Assembly: GCF_041821025.1 (NCBI RefSeq)
Contig: NZ_JBGUAY010000005.1
Coordinates: 372,001 to 436,000, forward strand
Source: Egicoccus sp. AB-alg6-2
GTDB lineage: Bacteria > Actinomycetota > Nitriliruptoria > Nitriliruptorales > Nitriliruptoraceae
Reading direction: 5' to 3'
Length of the DNA stretch: 64,000 nucleotides
Both the position numbers and the translations under genes were made by a program. This document shows positions 16,096-25,188 of this stretch, one piece after another; the stretch's first letter is position 1; every line of letters starts with the position of its first letter. Below the pieces are notes generated by a model. That model saw nothing but the letters and a program-made list of their open reading frames with translations, searched no databases and was not told the origin of the DNA.

Positions 16096-17796
16096 ACGCC
16101 GCATCGGCAACAGCGCCGTCACCGACGTGCCCTCACCCGGGTGGGACAGCAGCTGCAGGGAACCTCCGAGGGCGTTGACCCGGTCGCGCAGGTGGACCAC
16201 GCCGCCCGAATGCGTCGTGTGCTCGGGACGGAAACCGACCCCGTCGTCGTGGACGCGTACACGCAGCATCGCGCCCTCGTGCTGCACCTCGATGCCGATT
16301 CGACGGGCCTGGGCGTGCTTGAGGGCGTTGGCGACGGCCTCGGAGATGAGGAAGTAGGCGTTGGTCTCCACCGTCTCGTCGATCCGCGGCAACGGGTCGG
16401 GCGTGAGCGTCACGTCCACGGGGGTCGACGAACGGCTCGCCAGGCTGTGCAGCGCGCCCCCGAGCCCGCGGTCGCGGAGGATGGAGGGGAACAGCGCCTG
16501 GCCCGTCGCCCGCAGCTCGTCGAGGATGCCGTCGATGGAACCCGCCAGCCCGTCGGCCACCTCGTCGACGTGATCGGGCTGTTCGCGCAACCGCTGACGG
16601 GCGGCGCCGACCTGCATCCGCAGCACCACGAGCTGCTGCTGGATCCCGTCGTGCAGGTCCTGGGCCACGCGTCGACGCTCGGCGTCCTGCACCCCGACGA
16701 TGCGTCGGGCGGCTTCCTGCAGGGCTTCGGCCTGCCGGCGGATGACCACCAGCTGGGCCCGCAGCGCACGCCGCATGTGCTCGAGTGCGCCGGCGAGCGA
16801 GCCGATCTCGTCGCGCCGGTCGATCTCGAACGAGCGCTCGAGGTCGCCGCCGGCGATCGCGGTGGCGGTGTCGGTCAACTGCACGATCGGGCGGGTCATG
16901 ACCCGGGCGAGCGCGAACGCGAGTGTCCCCCCCAGCGCGACGAGCAGCGCCACCATCAGCACGCGCGTGCGGGCCAACCGCCCGTCCAGCGCGGCCAGGG
17001 GGTCCGCGGTGACCAGGGCGATCGCGGCCGGCTCACCCCAGGCCCGCTCGGCGCCGATGGCGACGTAGCGGACCAGCCTGCCCTCCCCCACCTGCTGGAC
17101 CGACCGTTGCAGCCGGGGGTCGCCCGGCGCCGGCTCGCCGATGCCGGCGCCGTCGGAGGACGCGATCACCCGATCGTCGACCACCAGCTCGACCCGGTCG
17201 ACACCGGTGCGCCGGACGAGGTTGAGTGCCCACAGGTTCGACAGGCGTTGTCCGACGACGATCAGCAACTGCTCGTCGAGCCAGCGAACCGGAACGGCGT
17301 AGACGAGACCCCACTCGCCGTTCTCGAGTTGCACGACGCGTTGGCCGCGGAGATCGGCAAGTCCCATCAGGGCGAACTGCTCCGCCGTGGGTGGCGCGAG
17401 GGTCGTACGGCCCGGGAGGCGCTGCAGCACGTCGCCGGTGCCGAGGTCGACGACCGCACCGAGTTCGAGGTTGGCGTCGCTGGTCCCGACCGTCGAGAGC
17501 ACGTCGGCCAGCCCGCGTTCGAACTCGGCCTGATTGGTGGCGGCCGACGACAGCTGCTGCGTGAGCGTGCCGAGCAGCAGGTTGATGCGCGTGCCGTCCT
17601 GCAGCACCTCGAAGTGGAGGGCGTTGCCCTGCTCCGCCGTCATCAGCTGCGCCTGGGCTTGCAGCGCCTGACGGGTCAGGCGCGTCTCGAGCGCGAGGGC
17701 GACCGTGCTGGCCAGCACCAGGACGGTCAGGAACGCCGCCAGGATCCGGAACAGCAGCGGCACGTCCCGCCCGAGCGGCGATCGCCACCTGCTCAT
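15931..17796 (-). CDS. Sensor histidine kinase (HAMP, HisKA_3 type) coupled to a binding lipoprotein
   Basis: 621 residues from ATG 17796, preceded by GGGAGG. TM1 (about 15-37) and TM2 (about 290-312) bracket a roughly 250-residue extracytoplasmic sensor. HAMP follows, then a DHp with AERRRVAQDLHDGIQQQL (His in DLHDG), then an ATPase domain with NALKHAQARRI and DDGVGF. This is the NarX/DesK class that pairs with NarL regulators. The start is 13 bp after the stop of the substrate-binding lipoprotein, so they form one transcript. The last 55 codons run antisense through the regulator gene, an unusually long tail overlap. Confidence 0.92.
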   Translation of the reverse strand: MSRWRSPLGRDVPLLFRILAAFLTVLVLASTVALALETRLTRQALQAQAQLMTAEQGNALHFEVLQDGTRINLLLGTLTQQLSSAATNQAEFERGLADVLSTVGTSDANLELGAVVDLGTGDVLQRLPGRTTLAPPTAEQFALMGLADLRGQRVVQLENGEWGLVYAVPVRWLDEQLLIVVGQRLSNLWALNLVRRTGVDRVELVVDDRVIASSDGAGIGEPAPGDPRLQRSVQQVGEGRLVRYVAIGAERAWGEPAAIALVTADPLAALDGRLARTRVLMVALLVALGGTLAFALARVMTRPIVQLTDTATAIAGGDLERSFEIDRRDEIGSLAGALEHMRRALRAQLVVIRRQAEALQEAARRIVGVQDAERRRVAQDLHDGIQQQLVVLRMQVGAARQRLREQPDHVDEVADGLAGSIDGILDELRATGQALFPSILRDRGLGGALHSLASRSSTPVDVTLTPDPLPRIDETVETNAYFLISEAVANALKHAQARRIGIEVQHEGAMLRVRVHDDGVGFRPEHTTHSGGVVHLRDRVNALGGSLQLLSHPGEGTSVTALLPMRRSVAGTLQVEQDGGDAAVELEFLGQAELAEDGVGVLLDGSVRDRELPGDGEVSSS

Positions 17797-17809
17797 CCGC
17801 CTCCCTCGG

Positions 17810-19060
17810 TCACGGGTCAGGCTGGGACGCCAGCCAGGTCTCGGCATAGCGTTGCAGGCCGGCCATCGCCTCGGCCGGGGTCTCGCGTCCCGTCAACGCC
17901 GAGTTGAGGGCCTCGGTGAACGCCTGCGCCACCTCGGGATAGGCGATCAGGGGCATGACGCGCGCGTTGGGGAGCTGCTCGACGAAGGCGGACAGCAACG
18001 GGTCGTCGGCGAACAGCGGCGCGTCGAAGACCCGGGTGCGCGCCGGCAACCGCCCCTCCTCCTCCGCCAGGCGCAGCGCGACGTCGTCCTCGATCAGGCG
18101 CAGCATCAGGTCGAAGGCGAGGTCGGGCTGATGGGCACCCCTCGGGACGAACAGGCTCGAGCCCCCGAGAACCGTCAGCGGTCGGCCCGGATCCGCCTGC
18201 GGCAGCGGCAGCACGGTCACCTCGACCTCACGCGACGGGTCGCGCGCCACCACGTTGAGGTCCCACGACCCCGTGGCGTGCGTGGCCACCTCCCCGGTGG
18301 CGAACGCCTGCACGGAATCGGCGGCGAGGTCGGGACCGTAGGGACGCGGGGCATAGCCCTCGTGAATACAGGCGACGAGGAACTCGAGCGCGGCGACCGT
18401 CTCCGGCCGGTCGAAGGTGAAGGCCGGGACGCCGGTACCGGGATCGACTCGGACCAGTTCGCCACCGAACGCGCGGATCCAGCCATAGGTCTGCCAACTG
18501 CTGGTGGAGACCGGCATCATCCACTTGGCGGCACCGGTGGTCGCCACCGCCTCGGCCGCCGCGACGAAGCCGTCAAGCGTGGCCAGGTCCGCCGGCTCGA
18601 TCCCGGCCTGGCGCAAGACGCCGGCGTCGGCGAGCAGCACCAGCGCGTTGGTGTCCAAGGGCACGCCATAGGGCCGGCCCAGCCACATCACGTCCTCGAT
18701 GGCGCCGGGCAGGAACTCGTCGTACGTGAGACCGGCCTGCTCCCACTGTTCGTCGACGGGTTCGGCCAGGCCCGTCGCGGCGGCCGCGAACGCGTGCCAG
18801 TGGGCGAGGTCGTAGGGCTGATCCAGCTCCTGCGAGGACGCCACCAGCTCAGGGATCTGCGAGAACGGCACGGCCTGCACCTGCACCTGCACGTTGCCGT
18901 GGTCCCGTTCGAACTGGTCGAACACCTCCCGGACCGCGGGCGCGGACGCCCAGTCGTCGGCCATGATCACGCGCACCAGCGCCGGTTCGGGCGGCGTGGC
19001 GGCGGCCGAACATCCGGCCACGAGCAGCGCCAACGCCCCACCGATGAACGCTGCTCGCAC
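17810..19060 (-). CDS. Extracellular solute-binding lipoprotein (ABC sugar type), probable co-sensor
   Basis: 416 residues from GTG 19060. The signal peptide ends at a lipobox, LLVAGC. The mature protein follows the family 1 solute-binding pattern, with YGVPLDTNALVL, FATGEVATHATGSWDLN and GGSSLFVPRGA. No ABC permease or ATPase gene is near, and a histidine kinase begins 13 bp downstream. This suggests it presents ligand to the kinase instead of, or as well as, to a transporter encoded elsewhere. The ligand is unknown; maltose- or other sugar-type is only a family guess. Confidence 0.9.
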   Translation of the reverse strand: MRAAFIGGALALLVAGCSAAATPPEPALVRVIMADDWASAPAVREVFDQFERDHGNVQVQVQAVPFSQIPELVASSQELDQPYDLAHWHAFAAAATGLAEPVDEQWEQAGLTYDEFLPGAIEDVMWLGRPYGVPLDTNALVLLADAGVLRQAGIEPADLATLDGFVAAAEAVATTGAAKWMMPVSTSSWQTYGWIRAFGGELVRVDPGTGVPAFTFDRPETVAALEFLVACIHEGYAPRPYGPDLAADSVQAFATGEVATHATGSWDLNVVARDPSREVEVTVLPLPQADPGRPLTVLGGSSLFVPRGAHQPDLAFDLMLRLIEDDVALRLAEEEGRLPARTRVFDAPLFADDPLLSAFVEQLPNARVMPLIAYPEVAQAFTEALNSALTGRETPAEAMAGLQRYAETWLASQPDP

Positions 19061-19195
19061 GTCTCGCCGCCCTTCTTCGTCCCCCGAGCCGACGTTCGTC
19101 GCCCCGCGAGCCCGTCCCGGCCCACGGCGGCCGTCAGGGTTGCACAGGCAACGGTCACCGTCCACTCGGACGGCGCCGCTCGCTAGCGTGCCGCC

Positions 19196-20071
19196 ATGAC
19201 CGAATTCCGCATGACGCCCTTCGTCCCGACGGCCTTCCACGACGACGCGACCCTGGACCTCGACGGCCAGGCGGCACTGGCGGCGACGACCGCCGCCGCC
19301 GGAGCCCACGCCGTCTGTGCGCTCGGGCTGACCACCGGCGAGATCGGCAGCCTGCGGGCGGAGGAGATCGGTGACGTCGTCGCGGCCACCGTCCGGGGCG
19401 CGGGCGGGCTCCCGGTCGGGGCCGGTCTGGGGCCACCCGGACCGGGGAGGTTGGCGCTCGCCCGGCGTGCAGCAGCCGCGGGCGCGGACTTCCTCGTCGC
19501 GGCCGTGCCCGGCGGCGCCGCGGCCGGTGACCACCTCGGGGAGGTGGCCGAACTCGGTCTTCCCGTCTGGCTCCACCACCATCCTGCGGCGACGGGTTGC
19601 CGCCTGGGCGGTGCCGAGCTCGCCGAGCTGACCGATCAACTCGGCGCCGAAGCGGTGCTCGTCGAGTCCGCCCCGCCCGGTGACGTGGTCGCGGCACTGG
19701 CGGGCGACGACGACCGTGCGGTGCTCGGCGGCCTGGCCGCGTTGTTCCTGCCCGAGGAGGTCGAGGCCGGCGCGACCGGGACGGCGGCCGGTTGCGCCGT
19801 GCCCGAACGCCTGGCCGAGGTCGCGCAGCGGTACCGCGCCGACGACCGCACCGCCGCCTGGGACGCCTACCTCGAGCTGCTCCCCTGGCTTCGACTCGAG
19901 GCCGGCAGTCCCGGGCTGCGCGTCCGGAAGGAGGCATGGCGGCAGCGGGGCGTACTCGGATCGGCGCGCGTCCGCGAGGGCACACCGCTCGGGAGCACCA
20001 CCAAGGTCGCGATCACGCACCGCCTGCGCCAGGTCGGCGCGGACGTCCGCGCCCCGTTCCCCGGCAGCTGA
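19196..20071 (+). CDS. DapA/aldolase-fold protein lacking the usual catalytic residues
   Basis: 291 residues from ATG 19196. The GLTTGEIGSL motif and overall length match the dihydrodipicolinate synthase/N-acetylneuraminate lyase family. By eye, the conserved Tyr of the YNxP motif is replaced (LPVWLHHHPAATG), and the Schiff-base Lys position reads LVESAPPGD with no Lys. A GLRVRKEAW segment near the C-terminus fits the family. It may have a changed chemistry or be a non-catalytic relative. The GNAT gene follows within 25 bp. Confidence 0.8.
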   Translation: MTEFRMTPFVPTAFHDDATLDLDGQAALAATTAAAGAHAVCALGLTTGEIGSLRAEEIGDVVAATVRGAGGLPVGAGLGPPGPGRLALARRAAAAGADFLVAAVPGGAAAGDHLGEVAELGLPVWLHHHPAATGCRLGGAELAELTDQLGAEAVLVESAPPGDVVAALAGDDDRAVLGGLAALFLPEEVEAGATGTAAGCAVPERLAEVAQRYRADDRTAAWDAYLELLPWLRLEAGSPGLRVRKEAWRQRGVLGSARVREGTPLGSTTKVAITHRLRQVGADVRAPFPGS

Positions 20072-20092
20072 CCGGTGACCGAAGGAAACCCC

Positions 20093-20833
20093 GTGTCCCG
20101 CGCCCCCGACCACGTCGAAGCCGACGAATGGCACCGGCGCGTCGAACTGCGTGACGGCACGGCCGTGCTGCTGCGACAAATCCGCCGCGAGGACCGGGAG
20201 CGGCTCGCGGCGGGTTTCGCGCAGCTCTCACCCGCTTCGCGCTACCTCCGCTTCCACAGCGCGATCGACGCGCTCTCGGAGGAGCAGCTGACCTACCTCA
20301 CCGAGGTGGACCACCGCGATCACGAAGCCGTCGTCGGCGTCGACCTCGACCGCCCCGACACGCCCGGTGTCGGGGTCGCACGCTACGTACGCGAGCCGTT
20401 CGAGCCCGAGGTCGCGGAAGCCGCGATCACCGTCGCCGATCCCTACCACGGGCAGGGGGCCGGCACGCTGTTGCTCGGCGCGCTGACCGATCGTGCCCGC
20501 GCCAACGGCATCGCGGTGTTCCGCAGCTACGTCCTCGACGGAAACCACGCCATGCTCGAGGTCTTCGACCACCTCGGCGGCATCCGACACCCCGAGAACG
20601 ACCGGCTGTGGCGGGTCGACCTACCGCTGCCCGATTCGCTCAGCGAGCTGCCCGACTCCGCCGCGGGCCGCGCCTTTCTCGCGGCCGCCCGGGGACAGCG
20701 ACACCTCGTCAGTCTGTTCCCGCCCGTCTGGAGCCGGCTCAAGGGCCGACTGCGTGATCGCGGCGAGGACACCGACGAGTTGGCCGAGGTCCGCGAGGAC
20801 GTCGCGAACTGGCTCGAGGACGAGCCCGGGTAA
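20093..20833 (+). CDS. GNAT family N-acetyltransferase
   Basis: 246 residues from GTG 20093, preceded by GAAGGAAA; a GTG at 20075 is the alternative. The N-terminus carries LRDGTAVLLRQIRREDRERL and a YLRFHSAI motif seen in protein-acetyltransferase-like GNATs of the Pat type. The acetyl-CoA loop is PYHGQGAGTLLL. A roughly 60-residue polar C-terminal extension follows. It is probably co-transcribed with the upstream DapA-like gene and the downstream membrane gene (9 bp away). The substrate is unknown. Confidence 0.88.
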   Translation: MSRAPDHVEADEWHRRVELRDGTAVLLRQIRREDRERLAAGFAQLSPASRYLRFHSAIDALSEEQLTYLTEVDHRDHEAVVGVDLDRPDTPGVGVARYVREPFEPEVAEAAITVADPYHGQGAGTLLLGALTDRARANGIAVFRSYVLDGNHAMLEVFDHLGGIRHPENDRLWRVDLPLPDSLSELPDSAAGRAFLAAARGQRHLVSLFPPVWSRLKGRLRDRGEDTDELAEVREDVANWLEDEPG

Positions 20834-20842
20834 CGTCCCCCC

Positions 20843-21481
20843 GTGCTCCCCCGTCCCCCGCGCCACGAACTGCGCCGCCGTCTTCCCCGCCTGCTGGTGG
20901 GCCTGGTCCTGTGCGGGCTCGGCATCGCCGTCATGGTCGCGGCCGAACTCGGCCTCGGGCCCTGGGACGTGCTCCACCAGGGGCTGTCACGGATGACTCG
21001 CATCCCGATCGGGACGGTCGGCATCCTCGTCGGACTCGTGGTCCTGCTGGCCTGGTTGCCCTTGCGGGAGCGGCCCGGCGTCGGCACGGTGCTCAACGTC
21101 GTCGTCATCGGCGTGGTCATCGACGTGACGCTGCTCGTGCTCGACACGCCGAACGCGTCGTGGCTGCGTTGGCTGTACATGGCCGCCGGCCCGGTGCTCT
21201 TCGGGGTCGGCTCGGGGTTCTACATCGGGGCGGGGCTCGGTGCCGGGCCGCGGGACGGGATCATGACCGGGCTCGCCCGGCGTGGCCTGTCGGTCGGCTG
21301 GGTCCGCGGCTGCCTCGAGATGAGCGTCCTGGCGCTGGGCTGGCTGCTGGGCGGCACGGTCGGCATCGGCACGGTCGTGTTCGCCGCCACGATCGGACCG
21401 ATCGTGCACGTCACCCTTCCGCGGCTGGCCATGCAGGACGTCCCCGAGCATCCCCCGCCGGGCGCCCGGTCGGCGAGATGA
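20843..21481 (+). CDS. YczE/YitT-like integral membrane protein
   Basis: 212 residues from GTG 20843 with about five hydrophobic helices. Characteristic segments are AELGLGPWDVLHQGLS in the first third and GAGPRDGIMTGLARR in the middle, both typical of the YczE/YyaS/YitT group. Function is unknown for the family; some members affect secretion or export. The stop codon abuts the convergent M23 peptidase stop with no spacing. Confidence 0.85.
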   Translation: MLPRPPRHELRRRLPRLLVGLVLCGLGIAVMVAAELGLGPWDVLHQGLSRMTRIPIGTVGILVGLVVLLAWLPLRERPGVGTVLNVVVIGVVIDVTLLVLDTPNASWLRWLYMAAGPVLFGVGSGFYIGAGLGAGPRDGIMTGLARRGLSVGWVRGCLEMSVLALGWLLGGTVGIGTVVFAATIGPIVHVTLPRLAMQDVPEHPPPGARSAR

Positions 21482-22834
21482 CTACCGGCACAGCGGCGCG
21501 ACACTCGGGTACGGGTTGACCCAACCGCCACCATGGCGACGGCCGAGGTGCAGGTGCGGCGGGGTCGTCCGCGCATTGCCCGTGTTGCCCACCGTCCCGA
21601 TCTGTTCGCCAGCGGCGACGGGCGTACCGGGCGCGATGCCGGGCGTGATGGTGTCGAGGTGGGCGTTGTACCACTCGCTGCCGTCAGCGGTGCGATAGGT
21701 GACGGTGATGCCACCGAGGCTGGTGGGTGAGTCGACGGGCGTGGTGCGCACCACGACGCCGGCCGCGATCGCCACCACGGGCGCGCCGCGGTTGGCGAAG
21801 ATGTCGGTGCCCTGGTGGCTGCGACCGCCGGACCGCGGATACCCCCAGTCGTTGCTGAAGTCCCGGCCGGCGACCGCGCCGACCACCGGGCAGTAACCGC
21901 CGTCCACGTTGGGACCACCACCACCCGCGGCGCCTGCGGCCGCCTGGTTCCGGGCGATCTCCTGCGCGCGGCGTTCGGCCTCCTCCTCGGCACGGCGTTC
22001 GGCGAGCTCGGACTGCAGCTCGGCCTGGCGCGCGTCGACACGGGCGAGCAGCGCTTCGGTCTCCTGCGCGTCGGCCTGCAACGAGGCCAGCACCTCGCGT
22101 TGCCGCGCCTCGTCGCGAGCGATCAGCGCGGTGAGCTCGGCAGCCTCCTCGCGCAGTCGCTCCACGACCTCGAGCGTGTCGGCGGCGTCCGCGGCCGCCT
22201 GGCTGGCACGCGACCGGGCCCGGGCGGCGTCCTCGGCCTGACCGGCACGGGCATCGCGGAGCCCGAACACCCGCTGCACCGTCGACTCCTGGGTGTCGAC
22301 GACCACGCGCAGCTGCTTCAGGCCGACGGCGAAGGAGTTGGGGTCGTCGGCCCGGCGCAGGACCTCGAGAACCATCGCACCACGGGTCGCGCCGACGGTG
22401 CCGTACTTGAAGCTCTCGACGAGTTGGTGGGCGAGCACGCTCTCCTCGAGGCGCAGCTCCTCCTCGGTGCGGGCCAGGATCGCCTCGGCACGCTCGTGGG
22501 CGGCGTCGGCGGTGACCTTCCTCGCGCGGGCCTCCTCCAGGGCGGCTTCGGCGAGGGCCACCTGCCCCTCAGCGGCGCGCAGACGACCGCGCGCGTCGGC
22601 CAGCTCCATCGCCAGGTGCGCCAATTCGTCCTCGGCGTCGAGGATGTCGGCATGCACGGCGCCGAGCTGCTGGTTGAGCTGGGCGCCCTCCTGCGCGGTC
22701 CGGTCGAGTTCCTCGGCGACCTCGTCGCTGCTGCGCGGCTGCGCGCCGGCGGTGGCCGGCAGGACCGCGAGGGCCGTCGCCAGCACGGCGACGGCACGCC
22801 AACGGCTGGCGCGGCAGGCAACGGGAGCGGTCAC
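21482..22834 (-). CDS. Secreted M23 peptidase with long coiled coil (EnvC/PcsB-like)
   Basis: 450 residues from GTG 22834, with AAGGA 4 nt upstream; a GTG at 22846 is an alternative. A signal peptide ends around ATAGAQ, then a long Ala/Glu-rich coiled coil (about 40-280) is followed by a Gly linker and an M23 LytM-type domain. Metal-site motifs SHQGTDIF and PPHLHLG are present. This is the architecture of murein-hydrolase activators or DL-endopeptidases of cell division. The neighbouring two-component system is separated by 128 bp. Confidence 0.92.
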   Translation of the reverse strand: MTAPVACRASRWRAVAVLATALAVLPATAGAQPRSSDEVAEELDRTAQEGAQLNQQLGAVHADILDAEDELAHLAMELADARGRLRAAEGQVALAEAALEEARARKVTADAAHERAEAILARTEEELRLEESVLAHQLVESFKYGTVGATRGAMVLEVLRRADDPNSFAVGLKQLRVVVDTQESTVQRVFGLRDARAGQAEDAARARSRASQAAADAADTLEVVERLREEAAELTALIARDEARQREVLASLQADAQETEALLARVDARQAELQSELAERRAEEEAERRAQEIARNQAAAGAAGGGGPNVDGGYCPVVGAVAGRDFSNDWGYPRSGGRSHQGTDIFANRGAPVVAIAAGVVVRTTPVDSPTSLGGITVTYRTADGSEWYNAHLDTITPGIAPGTPVAAGEQIGTVGNTGNARTTPPHLHLGRRHGGGWVNPYPSVAPLCR

Positions 22835-22962
22835 GAGGTCCTTCACGATGGGATCGGCACGCGCCGGGGCGCGTTCGGCACGCAGGGACAGGCGCGGGCG
22901 CCCACCCGTCGACGAGACGGTACCGCCCACCTTCCCCGTTATCGGCCATCTCGGCCGCGAAC

Positions 22963-24270
22963 TCAAGGGTCGGTACTCCCCCCTGGCAACAGCAGGCAGG
23001 CCGCGGTACCGGTCGGATCGATGGTGACGGTCAGTTCCCCACCCTCGGCGCCGATCAGCGCGCGTGCGAGCGGCAGGCCGCGCCCGCCCGTGGCGGCCGG
23101 AGCGTGGTGTTCCCCCGTCGCCGCCGGCGCTCGTGAGCGAGCGGGTCCCTCGTCGAGCACGCACACCCGAACGGCCCCGTCGGGCTCGTCAGGGAGCGCC
23201 GGCGCCACACGAACGGTGATCGTCCCGGTCCCGTGACGCAGGGCGTTGTCCAGCAACACCTGCAGCGCCTGGCCGACCGCACCGGCACGGGCCCGGACCG
23301 CGGGGACAGGCAGCGCCTCGAGGACGACCCGCCGGTCCTGCTGGGCGGCGAGTTCCTCCCACACCGGCAACCGCTCGCGCACCAGCCCCCCGAGGTCGAG
23401 GTGGTGCGCGGTGGCGTCCGGCCGGGTGAGTGCCACGAGTTCGTCGATCGTGGATGCCAACCGGTCCGCTTCGTCGAGCGCCGCCTGCACCGAGGGATCC
23501 GCGCCGGCGGCGGCCGAGGTCTCGAGGTGCAGCCGCAGCGCCGTCAGCGGGGTACGCAGCTGGTGCGAGGCGTCCGCCGCGAAGGCACCGGCCCGCTCGA
23601 CGGACCTCCCGAGACGTTCCGCGGTGTCGTCGAGCGCGTCGGCGATGCGGTCCGCCTCGGGCAGCCCGCTGCGTGGCGCCCGGGCGGAGAAATCCCCCTC
23701 GCCGAGCCGGCCGGCGGAGGTGGCCAGCTGCTCGAAGGGGCGCGCCAGCCGCCGTCCGAGCGCCCACGCCGCCACGGCCGCGGATCCGGCGACGACGGCG
23801 GCGACGACGGCGATCAACAGCCAGGCCCGGCGGACCTGCGTGTGCACCGGTCCCGGGTCGGTCGTGGCGTGCAGGACCAGCGGCTGACCACACACCAGCG
23901 TGGACAGCCGCAACGCGACGGCGATCCGCTCCTCGTCGATGTGGCGGCCGGGACGTCCGGCGCCGGCGTCGGCGACCTCGGGGCCGAGCCTCGGACGCCC
24001 CGCCGGCCCGGTCGTCGCGACGAGCCGCCCGTCGGCGCCGATGACGGCGACCGCCAGGGGCAGACCGCCGGCCCTCGCGACCAGCAGCTGCAGTTCGGCG
24101 CAGTTCCGCGACGCGTCGAGGAACAGGCCGAACGGCTCGACGGTGCCCTGCAGGGCGTCGAGTGCGCGGGCCTCGAGCAGACCGCGGACGGACCAGGCCA
24201 ACGGCAACGCGAACGCCAGCAGCGCGCTCAGTACCAGGGCCACCGCCGACACGAGCAGCCGCTGCCTCAT
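22963..24270 (-). CDS. Sensor histidine kinase (HisKA type)
   Basis: 435 residues. The ATG at 24270 overlaps the regulator stop as ATGA, showing translational coupling. Two membrane helices (about 5-28 and 150-175) flank a short extracytoplasmic sensor with two Cys; HAMP follows, then the phospho-acceptor in ADASHQLRTPLTAL and an N box LLDNALRHG. The G boxes are weak, with an Ala/Pro-rich insertion before GGRGLPLARAL. It is most likely the partner of the OmpR-type regulator upstream; HtrA is divergently encoded next to them. Confidence 0.92.
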   Translation of the reverse strand: MRQRLLVSAVALVLSALLAFALPLAWSVRGLLEARALDALQGTVEPFGLFLDASRNCAELQLLVARAGGLPLAVAVIGADGRLVATTGPAGRPRLGPEVADAGAGRPGRHIDEERIAVALRLSTLVCGQPLVLHATTDPGPVHTQVRRAWLLIAVVAAVVAGSAAVAAWALGRRLARPFEQLATSAGRLGEGDFSARAPRSGLPEADRIADALDDTAERLGRSVERAGAFAADASHQLRTPLTALRLHLETSAAAGADPSVQAALDEADRLASTIDELVALTRPDATAHHLDLGGLVRERLPVWEELAAQQDRRVVLEALPVPAVRARAGAVGQALQVLLDNALRHGTGTITVRVAPALPDEPDGAVRVCVLDEGPARSRAPAATGEHHAPAATGGRGLPLARALIGAEGGELTVTIDPTGTAACLLLPGGSTDP

Positions 24271-24986
24271 CCGCTGCCACCCGCCGCGGTCTGGTCCTCG
24301 GCCTCGAAGCGCAGTCCGACACCCCTTACGGTGCTGATGTAGCGCGGCATCGCGGGGTCGTCGCCGAGCTTGCGGCGCAGGGACGAGACATGGACGTCGA
24401 TGGTCTTCGACGCACCCATCCAGCGGGTGTCCCACACCTCGCGGGCCAGGTCGTCGCGTGTGACGACGTTGCCGGCACGCGAGACGAGCAACGCCAACAG
24501 GTCGAACTCCTTCGGCGCCAGGTCCAGTTCGACCCCGCCGCGCCACGCCCGCCGGGCGCCGATGTCCACGGTGACGTCGCGCACCACGACCTGGCCGACG
24601 GCGGGACGCGTCGCGGCGGCGCGGCGCAGCAGCGCCCGCAGACGGGCCTGCAACTCCGCGAGCCGGAAGGGTTTGGGGACGTAGTCGTCCGCGCCGGCGT
24701 CCAAGCCGACCACCACCTCGGTCTCGCTCGTTCGGGCCGTCAGGACCAGGATGGGCAGGTCCGCCCCGAGGTCGCGACGCAGGCGGCGGCACACCTCGAT
24801 GCCGTCCATGTCGGGCAAGCCGAGATCGAGGACGACGGCATCCACCTCACGGGCGGCCACCAACGCCTCGCGGCCGGTCGCGACCCGCACCACCCGGTGA
24901 CCGCTCGACGACAGGGCGGCCACGAGCGGCCGCGCGATCCCGTCGTCGTCCTCGACCAGCAACACCCGCGCCGGTGTCTCGCTCAA
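24267..24986 (-). CDS. OmpR-family response regulator
   Basis: 239 residues from a TTG at 24986 with GAGG upstream. The receiver has LLVEDDDG, phospho-acceptor Asp in AVVLDLGLPDMDG and Lys in YVPKPF. The winged helix shows LDLAPKEFDLLALL, KTIDVHVSSLRRKL and YISTVRGVGLRF. It is first gene of an operon with the kinase. The shared upstream region with htrA (24987-25188) carries phased direct repeats that could be its binding site. Confidence 0.94.
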   Translation of the reverse strand: MSETPARVLLVEDDDGIARPLVAALSSSGHRVVRVATGREALVAAREVDAVVLDLGLPDMDGIEVCRRLRRDLGADLPILVLTARTSETEVVVGLDAGADDYVPKPFRLAELQARLRALLRRAAATRPAVGQVVVRDVTVDIGARRAWRGGVELDLAPKEFDLLALLVSRAGNVVTRDDLAREVWDTRWMGASKTIDVHVSSLRRKLGDDPAMPRYISTVRGVGLRFEAEDQTAAGGSG

Positions 24987-25073
24987 CCTCGCCTCGCCTG
25001 GCTCGGGGACCCACGGCAGCGTACGACGGTCGGGCGCCGTGCGGTCGCCTGCCCGCCGGCGGATGGACCGCCC

Positions 25074-25121
25074 TCACGGAGGTTCACCAATTCCTTACCC
25101 GGCGTGTGGAACGACCTCACC
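25074..25121. promoter_or_regulatory. Phased TCAC direct repeats, candidate OmpR-type operator
   Basis: TCAC or TTAC tetramers begin at 25074, 25084, 25095 and 25117, spaced 10, 11 and 22 nt, which is one or two helical turns. The best pair reads GTTCACCAATT then CCTTACCCGGC. Such 10-11-nt tandem sites are typical of OmpR/PhoB-family regulators. The array lies between the regulator start (24986) and htrA start (25189). This is a pattern seen by eye only. Confidence 0.35.
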
Positions 25122-25188
25122 GCGGCGTTCCTACCGTCGGGTTCCGACGCCATGCACGGCACCGCCGCCGCCACCGAAGGAGCACGAC

